From the NCBI RefSeq assembly GCF_905475395.1, contig NC_058340.1, positions 67,558,181 through 67,622,180 on the forward strand: a stretch of 64,000 bases of DNA. Reading direction: 5' to 3'. The DNA is from Chrysoperla carnea (taxonomy: Eukaryota > Arthropoda > Insecta > Neuroptera > Chrysopidae). A program made the translations under genes and the position numbers. Positions 48,630 to 60,900 of the stretch are shown piece by piece (position 1 is the first letter of the stretch; each line of letters begins with the position of its first letter). The notes under the pieces are model-generated. The model did no database searches. It was not told where the DNA came from and was given only the letters and a program-made list of their open reading frames with translations.

Positions 48630-51448
48630 AATATATATTCTCGAAATACAGCTCCTACATTAAATAGTAAGAAAATACAGTTTATCCCGTTAATAAAAAT
48701 GAATTAAATTTTCTGACAGGCAGGAAGCAGCCAAGTAGATCCCTTTCCACTTATCTCCCGCATAACCGTTCATAGTCCGCAGAGGTTTGTCTACCACGAT
48801 TGGCTTAATAAATTTTTAGAATTTGTAAGGGTCGTTCTGCCGTAATATCCTGGTGAAATGGCTGTCTACATCCATTAGTATCTATCGAAATAAGGGGGGG
48901 AAAGTACATATAAATTAGTGTTCAATGTTTTGTTAGTGAGATTTAACTCGATTATAAGGTCTGTTTTTTCGCAAATAAACCATAAACATCACCCTCTTTA
49001 TATGTACTTTTCCCCGTATTAAAATCTTTCAAAAATTTTGAAATTTTTATTGACAAAAAACTTTTTTTTTATATTATTTTACGGGTTTGTATCTCGAAAA
49101 CAAGATATTTTTTTAAACTTTTAATATTTTATTTTAATTATAAATAATCAATTTTTTTGAAATATTTGACTCAAAGTAAAATTACAACGCAGTAGGATAT
49201 AAATTTTAAAAAAGTTTACAAATATTTTATTTATTCTAACGGTGGTCATAACTTCTCCCTGGATCCGCGCCTGAAATCTTTTTATATATCTCAATAATTA
49301 GAAATTTATGTCAATACAATTGAAAAAAAAATGTAAGGAGAGAATGTCTGAGGACAGAGTCGTCTTGAATGTGTAGTTAAGTTTTTAAAGATTTTATTAC
49401 TTTTCTCCTTTTTTTTGAGTTATAATTTTTTCTTATAATTTAATAATTAATATAATTTAAATTTTATAAATAAAGTGAACTTCGTTTATTTAATTTAATT
49501 GAACTTATTTATTTATCTTTTGATAGTTATTTTTTCTTCTAATTATCGGAGTCGAAAAACTCAGGAGAGTTTAATCAATCAAATCTCATCAATTTTTGAA
49601 CAAAACATTCGTACTATTTGAACTCAAAAGCTCTTATGAACAAATTTATGTCGTTCGATTTCATAAATACAACATTTTGATTCATTAAATTCCCTTTGGA
49701 AGCGTGGAATGGTAAGAGATGCTTTCTTGATTATTTTCCTTGATTTAAATTTATATTTTTCTAAAAAATTTAACCATATCTTACTCCATTTATTAGAATA
49801 AATTATATTTCTGGACTGTACAAAAAAAAAATATCGTAAATCTGCATAAAAGAGCAAGGAAGATAGGATAGTGTAAAAAAGGGAAGAAAGGTCTAGAGTG
49901 ACAAAAATGTTATATTGATGTATACATTTTTTTTTATAATTTAAGATGTTTTGTAGCGTGAAATAGCGTAAATACGAAACATTTCAAAAGATTGTAACTG
50001 CCTCCCTAATTTCTTTTCGTTAACTGTGTTCTATTTAAAAATTTTAACGTTCATTTAGAATTCGATTATCCGGTTTTTTTAGCATCTCTTTATCACAATA
50101 AATAAATACAGTACTCTCACTCAAATCAGACACCTTGATTTTGGAAGAACTACATTCAGTATAAAAAGCCATATTGTTCGTAGTAAATTGCCCGAAAAGT
50201 GTAAATATATAATTGAAAATAACATTAAAATTAAATTGTAAAAGAAATTCATCCTTAATATCATGGAAATAAAATTTCATTAATAACCCCCTTATTCTGT
50301 GTAAAAAGGATCGCTTATGATTAGCTTGAGAAAACAAGGTAGGATGGTACAATGGAGTCATTTGATATAAAAATTTAAAAATATGCTATTAATTCGGAAG
50401 CTCATTTAAAACAGTGAACATGATTTAGTTCTATAAATGTTATGTAAGGAGTTCACAAAAAAAAAAAAAAAAAAATTGTAAAAAATGTTGTAAACTTCTT
50501 GTAATGGACGAACATTCTGCATAAAACTTATAATTTATAATATTTCTGTATCACTGCCAAAAGATGCAACAAAACGTCCATAGATTTAATTTATTTTACC
50601 CCAAAAATATTTAATAGAAATAAATCAAGTTCAAGCTTACACATTCAAAGATTTGTAATCCTAAAAATGACGAAAACTTTTATCTGAAATGTTTTTGTAC
50701 CTTTTTTTTATTGAATTACAGTATTATTAAAATTTTTATTTAATTGATTTTCTTTTAACTAAAAACAAATTACAGGTGTTGTTCTTGAATGGATTCTCAT
50801 TTGTGCTCAATTAAAATGGGAAAAAAAATTTAGAGTATAGAAATTTTTCAAATACTGTCAAAAAAATTGTCTTCGAAAAGTTAAAAAAAACTTTGTTTTA
50901 TGAATGTCTATTTAAGTTTGAATAATTTCATTCCCAAACTGAAATAGAATTTCTAAAACGAAACTGAAACGAAAAATAATTCAATTGAAATTAACTTTCT
51001 GTATTAATAATTTCTACTCATAAAAACAATCAGCAGATCATTTTCTTGCTAGTGCCATTTATATAAATCATATTTTGTTTAAACCATGAATAGGGAAGTT
51101 AGTTATTTTTTATTTTTTAATTTTCAATTATCTTGTAACTTCCAAAAAAAAAAAAAAAATCAATGTATTTTATGGTAAATTAAATGTAAGGAAAAAAAGA
51201 ATATTTTTTATTTAATCGTGAAATATAATTTTATTTTCGTACTTTAGAAATAACTAGCTTCCATTAAATTATATTGTTATAATATTGATTATTCAAAATG
51301 AAATTTGCACAAATAGTTAGATATATTATTGAAAATTTCTATTTTTTATTTAAGTCATTCTATTATTGAATAATGACACGCTAGTGAAGATTGCGTCAAT
51401 GTACACTAATTATTTCAAGAGGAAACTTTTAATTGTCTTTTTATTTGT

Positions 51449-51980
51449 AACTAGCTGTGAACTACCCGCTTTGCTGGGCAACATTCCCACTTTCACCCCT
51501 CCCCCATATCCTTTTCTAGGTTACTATCTATCACCTAACTAAATTTCATCAAAATCCGTTCAGCCGTTTAGGCATGATAGAGCAAAACTCCCAGCAAAAA
51601 CCATAAAAAAATCACTAACTCAATTCAGTTTTCTGCCTACTTCCTACCCCCTAAGTATGATGACGTGATCATTTTGATCTTATATCCGTTTTTAGGTAAC
51701 CATCTATTACCTTACTAAATTTCATCAAAATCTGTTCAGCCGTTTAGACGTGAAAGAGCAAAAGTCCCAACAAAAACGACTAAAAATCACTAACTCAATT
51801 TAGTTATCTGCCTACTGCCTGCCCCCTAAGAACGATGGCGTGATTATTTATAGCCTATGACCATTTCTAGGTTATCATCTATCACCATACCAAATTTCAT
51901 CAAAATCCGTTCAGCCGTTTAGGCGTGAAAGAGTAACAGACAGACAGAGTTACTTTCGCATTTATAATATTAGTATGGAT
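51449..51980 (+). repeat. RTE-like element with three 176-bp tandem units
   Basis: Begins aactagctgtgaactacccg and ends tttataatattagtatgga, the head and tail signatures of a common insect RTE-type or derived element. Inside, aaatttcatcaaaatc(c/t)gtt plus cagccgttta recurs at 51541, 51717 and 51892 (periods 176 and 175). The intervening text (tcactaactcaatt.agtt, tgcctac, ccccctaag) repeats too. Two and a half units are present. Confidence 0.75.
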
Positions 51981-54914
51981 GAATAAACTCAAAAACTACT
52001 TACCCGATTTTAAAATTATTTCATCAATATAAAACTACATTATCAGCGAGTAACATGAGCTGTATTTTATTTTCAAAAATATTAAAGTTTCCCACGATAA
52101 ATTGCAAAAATTTAACCCAAAGTGTGTCTCCCCTTATCATGGCTAAACTCAAAAACTACTGGGCTGAAAACACTTTTGTTTTTTTTTTTCGTTAAAGTTA
52201 TTTTGAATTATTTTTGTCGACGATTAACCATTCTAGAATAAAAAATAGAAATTTTTGATAATTTTTTTATAATGCATTGCGTGTCAGTGTGAAATTAAAT
52301 AAAATAAGTTTTTCTTTCTTTTGATACATTAATTTGACGTAAGTTTCTAGTTATTATGTGTGAATTCGCCAATCAAATTAATAATAAATAATATATAATA
52401 ATTATTACACAACCAAAATTTATAATTTTATTTGAAATTTATATGTATATTGAAATAAACAAAAATATCTTTTTTTTAAAACGTGAATAAATTTATAAGT
52501 ATTAATTTATTAGAAGTGTTTAGTCACATCACATCGTTGTAAAAATATTTTTCCATGCGAATCAATGACAGTCGTCATTTTAAGTCACCCTGGACGTCGA
52601 GAAATAAGTTTGCTGGAGAGTCGATTGCGACATTCACTTTTATTTTCCGTATTTCATTTTTCGCGTGTAATAGATTTAAACGTTGTCATGTAACTTATTC
52701 ACATTTTTTTCAATCTATTTCAAAAACACTTTTTTTTTACGTACAGTGTTGACTTAAGTAGCAATAATTAATGTTTAATCGCTTCAATATTATCTTAAAA
52801 AATATTTAAGCAAACAAATTGTTGTGTTTTTTCTTTTGGAATTTTTGCTTGTTCATAGCCAGTAATATTTCTAAATTATATAAACTACAGTCTATGTTTA
52901 TTCCAAGGGCAAACGCAATAAACTTGCGTTCTTCTTTGTGAAACCTAGTGTGGGAAGTTCATCTTTCACAGTGGTCATTTGGCATTACTATGTCCAAGAG
53001 TTCAGTAGAGGCTGGGTTAGTCAGTCTGGAAGAGAGACAGTGCATCTAAGAGAGTGCTGTACAGCTCTTTGCCGACTTTATTAACGTTAATGGTAAATAT
53101 GATAAATGAAGGTTTCCAATAGTAACTAAAGCAAGGCTAATCGATACATCGGTACATTATTTACACTTAGGTTGATCTTATACCATCTCTTAAACTATTA
53201 CGGTAAAATGAATGTTGCTCTACCAGGTACAACAGATTTCCTTCATTGTTAAGAAGGATTAAGGAGGTGTTGATGTCTTTTTCCAAAAAATTTAATCTAT
53301 AACTTTGAAATAATTATTGGCTTGACTGAATATAAATTTGCGATTAAATAAATTTTGTTGCTTGAACAAAACAACTATATTGTGATATTATATATTCAAA
53401 TTCCTTAAACAAAATTCGATACTACATAATATTTCTAATCGAATTATTTTATTTTAAACAAATCAAAAATTAACAATTAGCTCTATAATTATTATAATTA
53501 TACTTGATAAAAATTCATTTTAAAACTAAATTCTTAATAATTAAGGAATTTTCTTTGTTAAGTTAAAATTTTTGTATGAGATGTATTAAAAAAAAAAAAA
53601 CATACTTACCTATACTTGTTTTGAGGATAAAAATTTGAAACTGTTTGAATTATTATATGTAAATAAAACAAAAATGAAAATGTGTTTTGAAATTTTTTGT
53701 AATATTTTGTATATTACAACAGTATAACTTTTTTATGTTTGATTATATATACATTTATCTTTAATATATTTTGTTCTTATATCAAATTTTATATCCTTTT
53801 TATAAAAACCTCCAAATAGGGTCTTTTCAACCCCGATTTAGGAATTTGGAATCCGTAGAAAGGTCGTTGAAAACCAAATCAAGTACTAACTTTTGTCCAC
53901 GACTTCGCTCGTGATGATGATTCCTAAAATGATTCATTTAGGGAACCTAACTCACGTATCCGCTCTATATACTACTCACAATATGGACAATGCCAACTTT
54001 AAACTAAACATCAGCTTTACTTCCATCCCTTTGGAAAATAACACGGCCTTCGGCCATGAAACTCCCCTTTCCATGGAAACAAATGATTTATGATTTAAAA
54101 ATAACTCAAAAACTAAAGAGGAACGTTGACATTTCACATGCAGATAAAAGGTAAGAAAAAATACATCATTTTGAAAAAATAAGTGATCTAATAATAATAA
54201 AAAACTATTTATCAAAAGGTTCATGAGTTTAGAGTTGATAAAAATTACTAGGATACTATCATAGAAAAATATTTTCGCTGTTGGGGAACAATTTTGACAA
54301 TTAGGGAGAGGATATTATTAAATTCTCGTATTAAAAATTATTAGTTTTTATTTTTAAGCGGTTAAATACTCTATGCCCATCCATGTTTTCGTCTATTTTT
54401 CACAGGTATAATACTATAAAATCATTTTAAATAAAAACAACCATTTTGTGTTGCCACCATTTTGTATAAAAGCGAATAATTTAAAAATAGGAACATGAAT
54501 ATCGCACTTAATAACAGTTTCTTGTATCTGAAATCAAATTAAAAAATCGTAAAATCGTAGATTTCTTAAGAAATAAAAGATAAAACAGAAGGAATTAGTC
54601 CAATATTAGCTTCTTATGTTCATGGTTCGTCAAAAGCTGGATCGAATTTTAACCGTTGCTCATAGATAACATATCTTGACGGGTTTATGTTTATGGTGAA
54701 TGTTTTGAAATAGGAATCAGCAACTTATAAAAAGCCGGGAAGACATTTTAATAATTAATTTTCAATTATAAAAAAGTCATAATTTTAATTTTTTTAATCA
54801 AGACTGAATAAAACGTTAGTATTTTCCTACCATGTTTATTTAACTTAACTAATTTTGAAAAATGCTTCAAGGACCTTAACCTAATTAATTATTTTTTTCA
54901 GAATTCTTACAAAA

Positions 54915-57900
54915 ATGTACGATACAACGATAGCAGATCGAACTAGGGATTCATATCGAACTTCGACTAACGCCTTGGAGTTAGCAAGTCGTATGATTGA
55001 TAAACATATTATGATTGATAATGCAGCTCCAACGTTAATTGATTTTACGGGTGTAAGTAACCAATGTGGACCCTCAGCAAGTGGACTTACCGATAATGAT
55101 TACCCGAATTTAACTGGATTATCGAAAAGTTTTGCTAATATTAATCAATTAAAAATTGTAAATAAAGTTCCTTTACCACCAGAAGTTTTAGAACATTTTG
55201 GAAGTATCCTTTTTTATTTTTAAATACAAGTTGAATTGAAGACTCCCTAATACTGTAGGAAATGAAGCATTTGACCCAAGAATTCTCTCCTCGTCAGTAG
55301 ATTTTTATGGGAGCCGGTGGAAAAGGTTTGTCTGAGTGTACTGAAAAATATCATACAGGTGAGTGCTTGTGCTTTTTTGATTTACGCCCATGGGGCAGGG
55401 CAGAAGTTCCCTACTACCGGGCACAAACATTTCCACCGGCTCCCATAAAAATCTACTGATGAGGAGAGAATTCCTCAGTTAGACGGGTTTTTTTGGTTTC
55501 ATTTCCTCGGTTATAATATTTTTTCCTTAATAAGATGTTCAGATATGCAATGTCATTGTACAATGGGTCTATTCCCCGAAATAAATCGAGCATTTCTTAC
55601 AATAGACAGTGATATTTACGTTTGGACCTACGAACATGGTTCAGACGTCGCATATTTTGATGGATTAGGCGAAACAATTATAAGTGTGGGTTTAGTGAAA
55701 CCTAAACCAGGAGTATTTCATCAATTTATCAAATATTTGTTAATTCTTACAACAACCGTTGAAATTGTTGTGTTAGGTGTTACATTCAATCAAGTTTCAC
55801 ACACAAGAGAAACCCAAGACGAAATTAATTTAGTTCCAGAACCAATATTTGTACTACCGACTGATGGTGTACTTGTTACTAAAATTGTTGGAACAGAAAG
55901 AGGTCGAATATTTTTAGGTGGACGCGATGGATCACTGTTTGAAATAAATTATCAAGCACAAGGATCGTGGTTTGGGAAACGATGTAAAAAAATAAATCAC
56001 TCAACAGGAACATTATCGTTTTTGGTACCATCTTTTTTAAATGTTGCATTTACAGAAGAAGATCCTATTTCTGATATAGCTATTGATAATAGTCGACATA
56101 TTTTGTACGTGCTCACGGAGAAAGGTTCGATTGAGGTGTACGATCTAGGTGATAATGGTGATGGAATGTATAAGATTGTTAAAGTCTCACAAAATGCAAT
56201 TGTTCAAAGTGCTCTCAATATTGTAAAGTGAGTATCTTATATATCAATTTAATAATAATAATAAAACATAATAAGGGTACTTCAAGTGGGTCCTTTGTAC
56301 GTAGACCTTGGGGTCCTCTGCGCCCTCCTTTAGCACGTCTTCGGATAAGTCGTTTCGTAGAAATCCCACAGATTTTTCGTCGAGATCTCTCCCAGGATTG
56401 ATGGATCTAAGGTTTCGTATACAAACATCTGACGCCCTTCAAATTTCTGCAGGTGAAATAACATGCATGTAGGTTTCATCGTCCTCCATGCAGGCTTTAC
56501 TAGTAGAATCATCAGAGATCCGCATGTTATGAAGGTGATAGTTCAATCGACAGTATCCTGTCTCCCATCACGCTTCTTAAAATTTGAATGACCTAATTTT
56601 ATTTTTCTTTAAATTTGTCTTAGAACTTTGGATAGTACAAATTTTCGACCAATTATAAGTATATCAGCATTAAATGGCCATGATTCACCATTGTTACATT
56701 TAGTAGCGGTTGCCGAAACTGGTGTACGATTTTATTTCACAACAATTAATTTAACATCAACATCAACAAATCAACGTCCCGTTAAATTACAATTAATTCA
56801 TGTACGTTTACCACCTGGATTTTCGGCGAATGCACCAGCAATACGTCCAAAAAGTGTACATTTAGCAAACTATCGTGAGAATACTTTAATGATGGTGGCT
56901 CAACCCACACAAGATCAAAATCATTTATGGTGTTTGAGTAGTGATCCGTTCCCATTCTTGCCAATTTTAATGGAAGCTTACACAATTTTACCGTTGGATG
57001 GTCCAGCATGGGCTTTACAAGAGGTAAGAACACTTTCTTTTTTCTAAGTAGTAAATATTATTTTAATTACTTTCTGTCTATTAAAATTTGAGTGTACAAA
57101 AATTTTATTTACAGTCAAATATTGATAACTGGAAGTTGCAACCCCGCCAAATGGCAGGCAATAATAATTCGTACTAATTGAAATAGAAAGTGGTCCCGTT
57201 TTCAGAAGTTTCATTTACCTCAGTTTATTATTTGATTTTTCAGGATTTAGGTTGTTTGGAAGAAACTTGCTTGTAATGTCCAAAAATATAATACTTCTTT
57301 AATTGCTACAATTATTCTTCTCTCTTTCTCTCTAGTCTTTTCACTTTCCAGACTTTGAAAAGCAGCGGTATTTTAATATCTGTAAGAAGCTTCAAAAGTT
57401 ACTTTCCGTGCTTCAGCAGCGTATTTGATTCTAAGAGCTACCTTTGTTTCAATTTCTTACTGATTTGGATATTAATTATTTCGACAACTTTGTTTAAAAC
57501 TTGACTTAAATTTTATTTTAATTTAAAATTTTAGGCTGCGTATAACGAAGATTCAACAACAAATTTCCTAATGAAAAAAGATAAACTTTCATTACAAGGT
57601 GATCCACCGTTAGTTGTACGTCAACACATCGAACCACCACGAAAATTTATCGTGCTAACAACACAAGGCGCTCATATTGTTATGAAATTACGTCCAGTTG
57701 ATTTACTACGAGAAATCTTAATGGAAAATAAAGGACCAGATAGTGAATTTGTCAAAGCTTATTTTCAATCGCAAAATGAAGATCAAGCGTGTGCTACATG
57801 TTTAATTTTAGCATGCTTAGAAAATATACAAAATATACAAATTTCGGAGTGGGCAACCAGAGCATTTTTCATGTATGGTGGAGAACCGAAAGTATTTAGT

Positions 57901-60900
57901 ACAATGCCACCTTTAGCAGCAAATATTAGTTCTCCATTTGGTAATCCACAAGGTAAATAAAAACGCTAGCGACTTTGCTACTTCCCTCTCTTTCAGGTAA
58001 TAAGTTGTTTTTTTTTTCTTAGGATTTAATCCAGGTTATGTATCAACGCCCATGGGTCAACAAAGAGGACCAGGTTCAATGTTATCACCAATTAAACCTC
58101 AACATATGCAAATGCAACAAGATGTTGGTGGAACACAAATGTCATTTTCTGCAAAACACAATGGTTTATATTTGTATGTTGGACGTATTTTACGAGAATT
58201 ATGGTGTACTTCATGCTGTCGAAAAGTTGTTGAAGATAATAAACCATATGTAAGTGTTTTTATAACTGAAAGAGACATGGTTATGTGAGTGGCTGTCTTG
58301 GGATGGGACACTTAGATCAAAGAATCCGTTGTGATACCTTCTGTTCTAAGATGGGATCCCTATGAAGCGTCCGACGCTAGCTTCCTGTAAAAGTCGCAAC
58401 AAATTTGCTTATAGAAGCCCTTTGAAGCGATATAAAATCTTTGGAGCCCCTACGATTGTACTCATATCATATCTGTCTTCTAATACCACAAGTGTGTTCC
58501 ATTCTCCATCTAAGATTAGCTTTTTTTAAGATATCTTCATTCAGGAGCCACCTGCAGCCATCTTGTGCCATTTCTATTAAGCTCGTCGGCTTTACAATTC
58601 TCTGGAATGTCTCTGTGTCCCGGTACCAATACCAGGTTTACATTCATTTATTCCGCTAGGCCATTTAAGGACGTTTGTCAGTCCTATGTTACCTTTAAGT
58701 AGACATAGAAATTTTAAACTACATAATTAACATAAAATAAATACCACGATACTCGAAATAAAACGAACTCAACTCGAAGTCAATAAAAATTTATCCTTAT
58801 ACATAATTAACGTTTTCAACAAATTTTCTTCAACAGCTTGTAAGTATTGTAACCGGTGAAGATTGTCTATGGCTATTAAATCATTTACGCGCCTTACGCA
58901 ACTTCCTGGATAAAAATACCTTACTAGCCCTAAACAGTAACATCAGTGCCACAAATCAAACAATGATTATGCAACGTAACATGAACGAAACATTTAACAA
59001 TACAAGTCAAATGATTCCACAAAATGCAACAACAACACCAGCTCAACGTTTAACTGCCATACAAGATGCACAATTAGAAGAACGACAATCGTTAGATGCC
59101 CTCAAAGTATTTGTTGGGCATGCATGTGAAGTACTTGGTTTATGGAAGATATTAACTGAACATCAATTTCATTTAATTGTTGATAATTTATCACGTGAAC
59201 ATCAGAATATGTTGTTTAATTCAACATTCAAAGATATATTTGTGAATGGACAAGAGTTATTGTGTTATTTAATTATTAGTTTAATTAATAGTTATTTAAA
59301 TGATAATGCATCGATTGATTTAATTAGTCGAAAATTACGTGAAGTCTGTCCGAATTTGTATAAAAATGAAGATGCTGTATGTTCTAAGGTAAGTCTGTTT
59401 TATTTCTTCGCTACAAGATTTTATCTGCATCCTTTTATTTGCACCTGCAGAAATCTGCAAGGCTTCATGCTCGGGTCCGAAATCTAGAATAGGGAATATT
59501 CATGTATTTTTTTTATATTTTTAATTCATTGTTTACACCGTTATAACAAAGTAAAAAATATAAATACTGTTGCTGTGTAAAAAATGCTGTGTATAAGTGT
59601 AAAAAAATATTTAAAATATATTATAATTTTGAGGTATTTAAGGGTTGTTCTCAAAAAGGGCATACAGGACCTCCCGATCTGGGTGCTAGGGACCCATTTG
59701 CGGTACCCCTCTTATGTATTGTTATTATTTATTAACACCTAATTATTAAAATTTCCAATTATATAAAAATATATTTTATTTATAGGCTAATGAAATACTT
59801 TTACTTTCGAAGAAGAAACAAAATGTCCACGAAAAAGAAGAATTATTATTCTCAGCATTGAATTTATGTAAAGATGTTGCGCCAAATTTAAATTTAGCAG
59901 TTGTATGCCAAAAATTTATTGCAAATGAATTCTATCAAGGTGTATTAGATTTATGTGTGACATGTGCACAAAAATCAGATGATCAAAATGTTGGTTTACA
60001 TTTTTATAAAAGTAATAAACCAGCTCATGATGAAGATGGTTATCAAGCATATACACGACGGTATTTATTATCATTATTATGAATGATTATATAGAGTGGA
60101 CCATTTTAATCTATTATGGCTAATAGCTCGTTTTGTAGTTAACCAATCAAAAAATAATTTAAACAAAAGTTACAGAGTTTGATGGGGAAGATATCATGTC
60201 CTGACCACAGATTCGACCTAGTTCTCCGGGTTGCTCTAATAATCAATTTTGATCCTAAAAAGTAAGAGGTACAATAACACTTTAAATTAAAAAATTGATC
60301 CTCATGAGAAACTAATCTTTTTTATTTAAAACGAAAATCGTTAGCTTTTGGAGGAAATGCGACTTACAAATATGGCATTATTGTATTTAATCGAAATAAA
60401 ATACGCTAGTTTTAGAAACATTTTTTAGACTAAAGTTAATTTTTAAGATCATTTGAAGACCATGGTCGAATGACCTTGAAATTAGAGTCAGTATAAAGTC
60501 ATGGACACAGGCGAATGTCCTCTATTACCAATGACAACATTTGGCTAAAGCATTTTTCTGTAGCTAGCTTGTTTTCTTTCGATTAAATGCAATAATGAAA
60601 TATTTTTCCGAAAGGTAGAGATTTTGGATAAAATGATTTAAATAAAAAATGTTAGTTCTTTTATGAGGATCAATTTTCTAATTTAAAGTGTTCTTCTATC
60701 TTTTATCTTTTAGAATCTAAATTGACTATTAAATAACCTGGAGAACTAGGTCCAATCTGATGTCAGAACATGATCCCTCCCTTCAACCACACAGTTATTT
60801 TTTGATTGGTTCACTATAAAACGAGCTATTAGTCATAATCGATTAAAATGCTCCACCCTGTTGACAAATGCACAGCCCAAACCTACAAAAATAAAAATAT

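Larger units (their letters stand above)
48494..54901. other. USP34-Nup155 intergenic region
   Basis: 6.4 kb with the USP34 3' UTR on the left and the Nup155 promoter and a likely noncoding first exon on the right (the Nup155 ATG exon begins at an acceptor, 54901). A poly(A) hexamer is at 48624. GC-richer, probably transposon-derived patches lie at about 52860-53260 and 53800-54080. A 176-bp tandem array lies at 51500-51945. The 105-codon minus frame at 50044-50361 has no recognised domain and I do not call it a gene. Confidence 0.55.

Noticed and set aside
51500..51945. Regularly spaced repeats that might be read as a CRISPR array
   Set aside because: Units are about 176 bp, adjoining with no unique spacers, and belong to a retroelement tail in an insect genome.
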